From the NCBI GenBank assembly GCA_013314775.1, contig JABUFB010000007.1:1-64000 (forward strand): a DNA stretch of 64,000 bases, in the 5' to 3' direction. Made by a program: the position numbers and the translations under genes. This document shows positions 55,833 through 62,870 of this stretch, piece by piece. Under the pieces are notes generated by a model that was given only the letters and a program-made list of their open reading frames with translations, made no database searches and had not been told where the DNA came from. Each line of letters opens with the position of its first letter. The first letter of the stretch is position 1. The stretch comes from Armatimonadota bacterium. GTDB taxonomy: Bacteria; Armatimonadota; Zipacnadia; Zipacnadales; JABUFB01.

Positions 55833-58096
55833 GGATTTTCGCCACCCTCCGCCGGCTCCCCGGTAGTCTCTCCGCCTTGGTCTTCAACAGTCTCGGCCTG
55901 GGCGCCGGGCAAGCTCCCCAGTGCCTGCTGGATCTGAACGGTCCCGATCAGCACCCGCAGGCTGTTGTAGGGAATCCAGTTGACACCCTCGTGCATGGTG
56001 CCGTCGGGCATGACCACGGTCAGCGTGTACTCGAAGAGCGGGTCGCCCGGGACATCTTCGCCTGGCTGGCGGTTCACGAGATGGATCGGGCCCAGCGTGA
56101 ATTCCGTCTGGTCTTCGGTCAGGGGCAGGTCTGGTTTGATCTTCATGTCCCGCACGGTGGGGTCGAAGTACCTGGACCGGACCCGCACGGACAGTTCCGC
56201 CGCGCCCGTGTCACGCAGGGGATTGAGGGTCTTGAAGGTGATATTGTAGGTGCCCAGCGAGGTCACGCCACCGGTAATACCCGCGATCACTGCGTTGTCG
56301 TACTTCTCTCGGTCGCGGTCTTCCGGCACCGAGTAGACCAGCCACATGCGCTTGGCGCGGGCGTCGATCCATGCCGGCACTTTGGCCGCGTCAATCTCCA
56401 CCTGGGCCTTGGGCGGCACCAGGGTGTTAGCGAGACTCCAGGAGTAAATTACCGGAGTGTCCGTGCCCTCCTCGAGCATGAGCACGCACAGGCGCTTGAG
56501 ACTTACGGGGAATGGGGTGGTATTGCGCCAGTTCTGACCGCGGACCCAGTACATGCGGCCCAGGGTGTCGGGGTCAGCGAGGTCGATCGTCACATCAATG
56601 GCCAGCGGGGGCACCTCACCGCTGGGCGTCAGTGTTGCGGTCCCCCGAATGCCGACCCCCGAAGTGAGGGCGAGTTGCAGGTTCTCCTTGGTCACAGTGT
56701 CGGTGATCCATGAAAGGCTGACTCTGCCAAGCGCGTCCGAGATGGCGTTGACCTGAATCTTCTCGGGAGGAATGGCGTACTGGCTCCCAAGGGCGTCGGC
56801 CAGCGAGAAAGCGGGAGCTTGAGAGATGGGCAGTGCCACCAGTTGTGTGAAGGTCTTCGCCTGTTTCTTGCAGTAGGCTTTCACGAGCTCCTGGGCGAGA
56901 CCGATCTCGCTGGTATCCAACCCGCCGTCGAGCTCGGCGGACATCATCACATTGCCCGCCTCCGCGCCCGGAGTCGCGGCCATGTAAAGCATGTCCATGC
57001 CGAAACCCTCGTCAGGCCTCCAGGCCAGCCGGTACGTGCGCGGCAGGAAGTAGAAGATGCCGGATGCAGGGTTCTTGTCCTCATACACATGGGGCCAGAG
57101 CCGACTGATGGCCGAGTAGTCCAGTTGGACCTGGGGATCGACCGCGATGGTGGTCAGCCAGTTGATGGGCTTGTTCGCGGGGCCCTGGCCGCCTTTGTCC
57201 GTGACCGCCGGGGGTACGCCGAACTTGTAGGCCTCGATAGGAACCAGGTTCAGCTTCATGGTGCTTACGGCCGTGAGTTGCGGCGATTCACTCGCGGGTG
57301 TCTCGGCGGGCTTGGGCTTCTCAACTGTCGCCTCGGCTAATGGGATTCGTCGATCGTCCAAGACCGTGCGGCCGCGGATTATCCCCCGGGGAGTCTGGAT
57401 CGCGGGGGGTGGCGGCTGCGGTGCCGGTGCTGGCGCGGGTTGGATCATCAACGGCGCGGCCTGCAGGAGCTTCGGATCGATCTTCAGCACCTGAACAGGC
57501 GGTTTGACGATTGGGTCGGCCGCCCCCCCAGGCTGGGTCTTGAGCTGCGCGGCTGCCCCCTCGGGTTCCGCAACCACCTTGATGACCAGATTCTCGAGAC
57601 TGATCTCGGACTGCCATTTCTTGGTTACGGAGTACGTGCGCAAGAGTTCCGGAAGCGTCCTGCCCTCTCGGATCACCTCGAGTCGCAGACCCGTTGACTG
57701 GAACGCAGTTCCCTCGGGGAGATCGGGAGCCAGCGTCAGCAGCATATCAAGCTCCCCGTCGGCTGCCGGCGCGGGAACGACCACGACCGGAACGCCGGGC
57801 TGAGCCTCACCCTTGGCCCCGAGGACCGTGCCCCGCAGCTTCCTGCCCGCCATCCTCTTGTAGCTCACCCGCAACCCCAGACGGGTCTCAGTGTCCTCGG
57901 TCACAACTACCTTGGTGAGTTCTGACTTTCCACCCCCCAGGAGGTCGCCCAGGAGTGACGTTACATCCTGGTGCGGGCGCAGTTCGCTCCCCTGGATGCC
58001 GCTGAACCCGTCGGCCCAGGCCAGGCCATGCAGCAGAAGAAACGTGGCGGCCAGGGCTACGGGAAGTCCGGTGTTTCTCGCAGTGGCGGCAGTCAT
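55829..58096 (-). CDS. Exported paralogue-cluster protein, gene 1 (longest, most diverged)
   Basis: The 755-residue protein starts at ATG 58096, with AGGGGGA upstream. It has a signal peptide (~1-28) and an N-terminal domain unique to it (~30-175). A long Pro/Ala/Gln-rich linker (~185-255) with runs of APAPAPQPPPP is followed by a domain with FYFLPRTYRLAWRPDEG, matching the family's first motif. It continues with beta-rich sequence (VDPQVQLDYSAISRLW, WVRGQNWRNTTPFPVSL, EYTLTVVMPDGTMH). It heads the operon after a strong promoter and long leader. The linker suggests a protein that spans or extends from the envelope. The family is not recognised. Confidence 0.78.
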   Translation of the reverse strand: MTAATARNTGLPVALAATFLLLHGLAWADGFSGIQGSELRPHQDVTSLLGDLLGGGKSELTKVVVTEDTETRLGLRVSYKRMAGRKLRGTVLGAKGEAQPGVPVVVVPAPAADGELDMLLTLAPDLPEGTAFQSTGLRLEVIREGRTLPELLRTYSVTKKWQSEISLENLVIKVVAEPEGAAAQLKTQPGGAADPIVKPPVQVLKIDPKLLQAAPLMIQPAPAPAPQPPPPAIQTPRGIIRGRTVLDDRRIPLAEATVEKPKPAETPASESPQLTAVSTMKLNLVPIEAYKFGVPPAVTDKGGQGPANKPINWLTTIAVDPQVQLDYSAISRLWPHVYEDKNPASGIFYFLPRTYRLAWRPDEGFGMDMLYMAATPGAEAGNVMMSAELDGGLDTSEIGLAQELVKAYCKKQAKTFTQLVALPISQAPAFSLADALGSQYAIPPEKIQVNAISDALGRVSLSWITDTVTKENLQLALTSGVGIRGTATLTPSGEVPPLAIDVTIDLADPDTLGRMYWVRGQNWRNTTPFPVSLKRLCVLMLEEGTDTPVIYSWSLANTLVPPKAQVEIDAAKVPAWIDARAKRMWLVYSVPEDRDREKYDNAVIAGITGGVTSLGTYNITFKTLNPLRDTGAAELSVRVRSRYFDPTVRDMKIKPDLPLTEDQTEFTLGPIHLVNRQPGEDVPGDPLFEYTLTVVMPDGTMHEGVNWIPYNSLRVLIGTVQIQQALGSLPGAQAETVEDQGGETTGEPAEGGENP

Positions 58097-58361
58097 CGCT
58101 CATTCCCCCTGACGATGTATGACGCTTGCTGATGCGTCCGGCGAACTCGCGCTGATCCGGCTGGCTTGCAGGCTGACTGGCTCTTTTGGAGACGTGAGGA
58201 TTCACGGGGCATTTGGACCGGGGAGGACTCGGAGCGACGCAGCCCGGGATAGTCATCCTCCGCGAACAGACCGGACCGGAAAGGGCCCGTAAAGCAGACC
58301 GGACCAGGCATGGCGCACTCCTCCCGATGCCTGGCGGGAAACACTCCGCCAGTCCTCCACC
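58097..58361 (-). other. Long 5' leader of the exported-paralogue operon
   Basis: About 265 bases separate the predicted transcription start from gene 1. No credible gene is present; a 102-codon open frame through it begins upstream of the promoter. The leader has a duplicated 11-base block and several GC-rich hairpins, but no riboswitch class was recognised. It may hold post-transcriptional control elements. Confidence 0.5.
58267..58305. repeat. Direct repeat CAGACCGGACC in the operon leader
   Basis: CAGACCGGACC occurs at 58267-58277 and again at 58295-58305, a period of 28 bp (close to 2.7 helical turns). It lies about 60-95 bp downstream of the -10 element, so it could be a regulator site or an RNA element in the leader. 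Confidence 0.55.
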
Positions 58362-58368
58362 GTCCTCT

Positions 58369-58397
58369 AGTATATTCCCTGCCATGGGGGTGGTCAA
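58369..58397 (-). promoter_or_regulatory. Sigma70-type promoter of the exported-paralogue operon
   Basis: On the minus strand TTGACC (58397-58392) and TATACT (58374-58369) are separated by exactly 17 bases. Each box differs from consensus by one base (TTGACA, TATAAT). The predicted start of transcription is near 58362. It lies 51 bp beyond the stop of the acetyltransferase gene and points towards gene 1 at 58096. Confidence 0.75.
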
Positions 58398-58447
58398 TCA
58401 TGGCAGGGCAACGCAGCGTCTCCGTCCAACGCCCGACGCCCCACGGT

Positions 58448-59221
58448 TCACCGGGCAGTCCGGTCAGGCCGGGTGCTGCAGTTGGGGCAAACTGTCTGTG
58501 TCAGAGCGAAGGCGGTATCAACAACATCTTGCGCTTTCATTACCATCACATCGCCGTCGCCAATGCGCCCGTCGCGGATCATGCCCTGGGATCGCATCGC
58601 ACGCTCCAGAGGATCCCATTCCAGCAGACACGGACCATTGCGCCACAGCACGCTCCAGGCAGTCTGGATCGACCCATCCTCCGCCAGGATCTTTCGCTCG
58701 TGCTCCCGGTACCCCATGCAGGGCACGCGAGCGATCGTCTCGCCGATGTGGGCGGCGGTGTTGGCGCGCATGCCCACCCCGAGGAGTACCACGAGGCCTC
58801 CGCGCGAGGCCAGCTTCCCAAGTGGCGAGCGCACGTCGAAAGTGAGTAGGTCCAGATGCTCGCTGGTCAGCCACTCGGCCAGCGGTCCGATCGCCGCGTA
58901 AGGGTGGGTGGGGTGAACGCTCCTGTGGGCTTCGGGACGCCGGCGCAGGGCTTCGGTGATCGCGCCGTTGATTGAAGGCGTCGTGCGCACGTCGAAGACC
59001 TCCGCCTGCCCGTGGTTGAAGGTGGGCACCATCACGGTTCCGCCGGGTGCAACGGCTTTCAGCAGAGCGTCAACCACGGTCTCTGCGCCGCCTTCGACGT
59101 ACCCCAGGGCGCTCAACGAACTGTGCACCTGGATCAGCGCACCCGGGCCGATGCCCAGGTCACGCAAGCCCTGGACGATCATCTCCTCCGTCACGCGGGT
59201 TTTTTCGGCCGGGTCGTACAT
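58448..59221 (-). CDS. AAC(3)-family N-acetyltransferase
   Basis: The 257-residue protein starts at ATG 59221, with GGAGG nine bases upstream. It matches the aminoglycoside 3-N-acetyltransferase family (PF02522): VHSSLSALGYVEGGAE, GTVMVPTFNHG, RSVHPTHPYAAIGP, SPLGKLASRGG and LLGVGMRANTAAHIGE. The His in HPTHPYAAIGP is the expected active-site region. Chromosomal members often act on sugars or unknown amines, not antibiotics, and nothing here suggests a mobile resistance gene. It is on the same strand as the MFS transporter 104 bp upstream. Confidence 0.88.
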   Translation of the reverse strand: MYDPAEKTRVTEEMIVQGLRDLGIGPGALIQVHSSLSALGYVEGGAETVVDALLKAVAPGGTVMVPTFNHGQAEVFDVRTTPSINGAITEALRRRPEAHRSVHPTHPYAAIGPLAEWLTSEHLDLLTFDVRSPLGKLASRGGLVVLLGVGMRANTAAHIGETIARVPCMGYREHERKILAEDGSIQTAWSVLWRNGPCLLEWDPLERAMRSQGMIRDGRIGDGDVMVMKAQDVVDTAFALTQTVCPNCSTRPDRTAR

Positions 59222-59325
59222 GGCTGTGCCTCCTTACACGATCGTCGTCCCCGTGCCGGCTGGGCCGAAAACTGTCGCTGCGCAGTGTCATCCGACTGGC
59301 CTCCGGCACGGCACCGCCGGGCAGA

Positions 59326-60657
59326 TCAGGGCGCAGACCCGTGGGTTTCTCCGCTGCTGCAGGTTGTCCTGCCGGATCGCTCGCCGCGCTGGGACAGGAC
59401 GATGATGATCGCGGCCAGCACCATTCCCATCGGCCAGATCCGCCAGACCGTGCGCCAGGCAACTGTCTGGCCGCGGGACTGCGCCACTGCAGACATGATC
59501 CTGCCCGAGGACCAGCCAGACAGCGCCGAGCCCGCATATGCCATGGCGTCCACGATTCCGGCTGCCTGCCCGGCGCCCTCTTTGCCGGCGATGTCCGCGG
59601 GCATTGCGCAGGCGATCAGGGATGCGGGCGGGGAGGACAGAATGCCCAGCGCAAGCAGCATCAGGGGAGCCAGACCAGGGACGTTCTCTACAACGGTGGG
59701 GAACAGGAAGGTCAGCGCGGCAAGAGCCAACATCGGCGGCAATACCGCCTTGAGGCCCAGCCGACAAGCGTACGCGCGTGAAAACGCGGCGATAGCAGTG
59801 CAGCCGATAGCGCCGCCAAGCGGCAGGAAGAAGGCGCGGCGCGAGGCGGCTTCGGCGCTGAGACCGCCCACTTCGGACAGGTAATGGGGCGTCCAGTCCA
59901 ACAGGCCGTGGTAGCCGTAGATCAAGGCCGCGTTGGCGACGGCCAGTGCCCACAGACGGCGGTTGGCCAACACCGCCAGCCATCCGTTGTGATTGACTGC
60001 ACGCTCCCGGGGAGCTGCATGGTCAATGTCCGACGGCAGCCCGGCCTCCTCGGGGCGAACCCGCACCGTCGCCAGGAACAGCGCTGCCAGCCCCAGGCAG
60101 ATCCAGGCCGGAACCCAGAATGCATACCGCCAGCCGTACGAATCCGTGAGCCAGCCTGAGAGCAGCCAGCTGAAGCCCCCGCCAAGAATGTAGGAGGTGC
60201 CGATCACACCCGATGCCATTTCGCCGAGATGCCCTGGGAACCAATTGGCGATGATATGCACCACCGAAGTCCACCCGCAGGACTGGAAGTAACCGTTCGC
60301 ACCCCAGACCGCAGGCATCCAGAAGAATCCCTTCAGATGGGCGAAAACCAGGTTCAGAAAGCCCGAAACTACCAGCCCCGCCGTAACCAACACTCGCGGC
60401 CCCAATCTGTCCGCCAGCGCGCCATTCACGAACTGACCGATGGCGTAAAGGACCTTCATGCATGCCAGGGTGGTTCCCAGTTGGCGTTTGGTGATGCCCT
60501 CCCGCGCCGAGAGATTCCCCTGGGCCGCGGCGAGGTTGACCCGGCACAGGTAGTACCCCGCGTAGACGATCCACAGCAGCGCGATGGTGCGGCGGCGCCA
60601 GAAGGAGAATGCGGCACGGAGATCTTCGGTGTAGGTTGGCTGCTGTGTTGGGGACAT
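59326..60657 (-). CDS. MFS transporter, organophosphate:phosphate antiporter-like
   Basis: The 443-residue protein starts at ATG 60657 (the frame upstream crosses the divergent gene). It has about twelve membrane helices. AGYYLCRVNLAAAQGNL, LGTTLACMKVLYAIGQFVNG, CGWTSVVHIIANWFP and GGGFSWLLSGWLTD match the OPA group (GlpT/UhpT). It may exchange a sugar phosphate or glycerol-3-phosphate for phosphate. It is divergent from the DegT aminotransferase gene across 135 bp. Confidence 0.87.
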   Translation of the reverse strand: MSPTQQPTYTEDLRAAFSFWRRRTIALLWIVYAGYYLCRVNLAAAQGNLSAREGITKRQLGTTLACMKVLYAIGQFVNGALADRLGPRVLVTAGLVVSGFLNLVFAHLKGFFWMPAVWGANGYFQSCGWTSVVHIIANWFPGHLGEMASGVIGTSYILGGGFSWLLSGWLTDSYGWRYAFWVPAWICLGLAALFLATVRVRPEEAGLPSDIDHAAPRERAVNHNGWLAVLANRRLWALAVANAALIYGYHGLLDWTPHYLSEVGGLSAEAASRRAFFLPLGGAIGCTAIAAFSRAYACRLGLKAVLPPMLALAALTFLFPTVVENVPGLAPLMLLALGILSSPPASLIACAMPADIAGKEGAGQAAGIVDAMAYAGSALSGWSSGRIMSAVAQSRGQTVAWRTVWRIWPMGMVLAAIIIVLSQRGERSGRTTCSSGETHGSAP

Positions 60658-60755
60658 GATCCGGTCTCGTTGTGTGTGATGCGCAGAGATGGGTGAAGGT
60701 GCGAGGCATGGGAATATGGAATTAAGGGATGATACAACTTTGGTGGACAACTGGA

Positions 60756-60772
60756 CAGGCCCCAGTGGCCTG
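60756..60772. promoter_or_regulatory. Palindrome upstream of the second DegT gene
   Basis: CAGGCC-CCAGT-GGCCTG is a perfect inverted repeat with six-base arms, 20 bp before the aminotransferase start and in the divergent region with the MFS gene. ACAACT also occurs twice just upstream (60734 and 60747). It could be an operator for either gene. Confidence 0.3.
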
Positions 60773-60792
60773 ACACACGGAGGCTTCACAGA

Positions 60793-61986
60793 ATGGACGC
60801 CAATCGGCGCAAGCAGCTCATCAGGGACAACAAGCCGGCCGTTTTGTGGCCCGGCGAACCGCTTCTCGGCGGCTGGTATGGCGAGGAAGAGATCGAGGTG
60901 GTGGTGAAAACGATCCGGGCGTCGATGGACTGGACCGTAGGCTTCGGGTTCATCTGCCCCGAGATCGTGGAGTTCGAGCAGGCATTCGCGCAGTATTCGG
61001 GCACTCCCGACGCCGTGTCCATCAACGGCGCGGGAACCGGCCTGGACATGGCGGTGATGTGTCTGGACCTGGAGCCTGGGGACGAGATCATCGCACCGTC
61101 CGTGAATTTCCGGGCTGCCCCCACGGCCATCGTCGGCCAAGGCGGCACCTGGATACCCGGCGAAATCGATCCGCGCACCTTCCAGCTCGACCCGGCCGAC
61201 GTGGAGCGCAAGATGAGCCCGCGGACGCGTGCGATCCTGCCCACCCACATGAACGGCATGCCCGCGCCCATCGCAGATTACCTGGAGATTGCTGAGAAGC
61301 ACCCGCACCCGAAGCACGGACCGGCGAAGGTCATTGGTGACGCCGCCCGGGCGTGTGGCGCCGGTTACAAGGGCAAGAAGCTGGGCGCAATGGAATGGAT
61401 GACCATTTTCAGCTTCCACACACAGAAGAATATGACCACCCTGGGGGAGGGCGGGATGATCACCTGCCATGACCCGGAGATCGGCACGCGGCTGCGGGCG
61501 CTCAGGCAGTTCGGGGGCGCGGATGGCTGGGGTAGCAACTACAAACTGACGAAGGTGCAGGCTGCGGTGGGCATGGTCCAGCTGCGCAAACTGGACGAGA
61601 TGGTGGGCAACCGCAGGCGGCTCGCCATGCGCCGCAATGAGATTCTAGCGGATGTGCCCGAGCTCACTTGCCCCTTCGTCCCGGACGACGTGGAACACTC
61701 ATTCTACCTGTACACCATGCTTGTCCCGAGGGAATGGGCCGGAGAGAAGCGGGACGCACTGTGCCGCATCATGGCCGAAGACTACAACGTGGGCTGTGTG
61801 GTGGCCAACCCTTGCCTGCACAAAACCAACCCGTTCCTCATGCGGCACGTTGGCAACGTGAGCCTGCCGGTGTCCGAAGAGATCGCGGACCGGCTCTTCT
61901 GCCCATCCTTGCATCCGACGATGACCGACGAGCAGAACGAGTTCATCTGCGCGGCGCTGATCGAGACGGTGGAGAGGCTGAAGTAG
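60793..61986 (+). CDS. DegT/DnrJ/EryC1/StrS-family PLP aminotransferase
   Basis: The 397-residue protein starts at ATG 60793, nine bases after GGAGG. Cofactor-site landmarks are INGAGTGLDMAVMCLDLEPGD, IAPSVNFRAAPTAI, VIGDAARACGAGYKG (Asp183) and SFHTQKNMTTLGEGG with the Schiff-base Lys212. It is a sugar or amino-cyclitol aminotransferase by family. It differs from the protein at 32360 in length and most residues, so they probably use different keto-sugar substrates. It is divergent from the organophosphate antiporter-like gene. Confidence 0.9.
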   Translation: MDANRRKQLIRDNKPAVLWPGEPLLGGWYGEEEIEVVVKTIRASMDWTVGFGFICPEIVEFEQAFAQYSGTPDAVSINGAGTGLDMAVMCLDLEPGDEIIAPSVNFRAAPTAIVGQGGTWIPGEIDPRTFQLDPADVERKMSPRTRAILPTHMNGMPAPIADYLEIAEKHPHPKHGPAKVIGDAARACGAGYKGKKLGAMEWMTIFSFHTQKNMTTLGEGGMITCHDPEIGTRLRALRQFGGADGWGSNYKLTKVQAAVGMVQLRKLDEMVGNRRRLAMRRNEILADVPELTCPFVPDDVEHSFYLYTMLVPREWAGEKRDALCRIMAEDYNVGCVVANPCLHKTNPFLMRHVGNVSLPVSEEIADRLFCPSLHPTMTDEQNEFICAALIETVERLK

Positions 61987-62040
61987 GGGGAGACGAGCTG
62001 CCGCGAGGAGCATTGACCGCGAGTGAACGGAGGGTTGCCG

Positions 62041-62376
62041 ATGGGATCGTCAGAAGCGGCACTGGCTGACATTCGGGACCGGATTGTGGCGCGCTTTCGG
62101 CCTCGCAGGATCGTGCTCTTCGGCAGCCACGCCCGTGCGGAAGCCGACGAGGAGAGTGACTTTGATATCCTCGTGGAGATGGACAGCGACAAACCGCCGC
62201 CTGAGCGGAGCGTGGAGGTCAATCTGGCGCTAATGCCGCGGGACTACGCGCTGGACGTCCTTGTCTACACGCCCGCGGAAGTCAGACTGCTCAGGCGGCG
62301 CGCCGGGTCTTTCTTGCGGCAGATCGAGGCGGAAGGGAGGGTCCTGTATGACAGGGCCGGCTCCTCCTCCGAGTGA
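62041..62376 (+). CDS. mntA: MNT-type minimal nucleotidyltransferase antitoxin
   Basis: The 111-residue protein starts at ATG 62041 with GGAGGG nearby (a GTG at 62023 is also open). GS at 28-29 followed by SDFDILV (Asp40, Asp42) and later LDVLVY (Asp72) give the three carboxylates of the nucleotidyltransferase fold. Family members add AMP groups to their partner HEPN toxins and so silence them. It overlaps the HEPN gene by 29 bases in a different frame, as is common for these pairs. Confidence 0.87.
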   Translation: MGSSEAALADIRDRIVARFRPRRIVLFGSHARAEADEESDFDILVEMDSDKPPPERSVEVNLALMPRDYALDVLVYTPAEVRLLRRRAGSFLRQIEAEGRVLYDRAGSSSE

Positions 62377-62845
62377 AGCCTGGTTGTCAAAGGCGCGCAA
62401 TGATTTGCTCGCGATCGCCAACAACCTCCGCGCTGACGAGACGCCCTGGGACGTTGTTTGTTTCCACAGCCAGCAGGCCGCAGAGAAGGCCCTCAAGGCG
62501 GTTCTTGCAGCGTCCGGACAGATGCCCCCGCGCAGCCATGACTGCGCCCATCTCCTGGGGCTTTGCCCACCTGAGGCGGGGCTTCCGGCCACCCTTGCGC
62601 AGCCATGTGCGGAGCTTACGGGCTATGCCGTGATGGTCCGCTATCCGGCCGATCTCTACGAGCCCGATGCAGAAGCCGCAGTGAGAATGGTGCGCAATGC
62701 CCGGGAGGTCGTGCATTCCGTGCTTGCAGCGCTGGGCCTAGACTTGAGTGACCCCCTGGATCCTGTCCTGGGAGCCTACGCGGCCAATATCGGGGAATGC
62801 GGTGACATGACAGAGAGAGGCCCGGACGCGCACGGGCAGACTTGA
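62348..62845 (+). CDS. hepT: HEPN-domain toxin-like protein of an MNT/HEPN pair
   Basis: The 165-residue protein starts at ATG 62348 after GGAGGG. The helical HEPN core shows CFHSQQAAEKALKAVL (39-53) and RYPADLYEP, with the RNAREVVH motif (116-123) as the probable Rx(4-6)H catalytic site of an RNase. About 35 residues extend past the usual end and look unstructured. Family members cut RNA when not modified by the nucleotidyltransferase partner. Both genes form a self-contained two-gene unit. Confidence 0.85.
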   Translation: MTGPAPPPSEAWLSKARNDLLAIANNLRADETPWDVVCFHSQQAAEKALKAVLAASGQMPPRSHDCAHLLGLCPPEAGLPATLAQPCAELTGYAVMVRYPADLYEPDAEAAVRMVRNAREVVHSVLAALGLDLSDPLDPVLGAYAANIGECGDMTERGPDAHGQT

Positions 62846-62870
62846 CTGAGACCTGCACTGGCTGCTCTGG

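Noticed and set aside
58097-58361. Riboswitch such as a cyclic di-GMP (GEMM) type in the leader
   Set aside because: The conserved core bases of known classes were not found; only a duplicated block and generic hairpins are visible.
58093-58401. 102-codon open frame in the leader before gene 1 of the cluster
   Set aside because: It starts upstream of the -35 box and its Arg/Ser/Pro-rich translation has no family likeness.
58448-59221. Acquired aminoglycoside resistance gene
   Set aside because: The family match is clear, but there is no mobile element, integron or composition change around it, so a native acetyltransferase is more likely.
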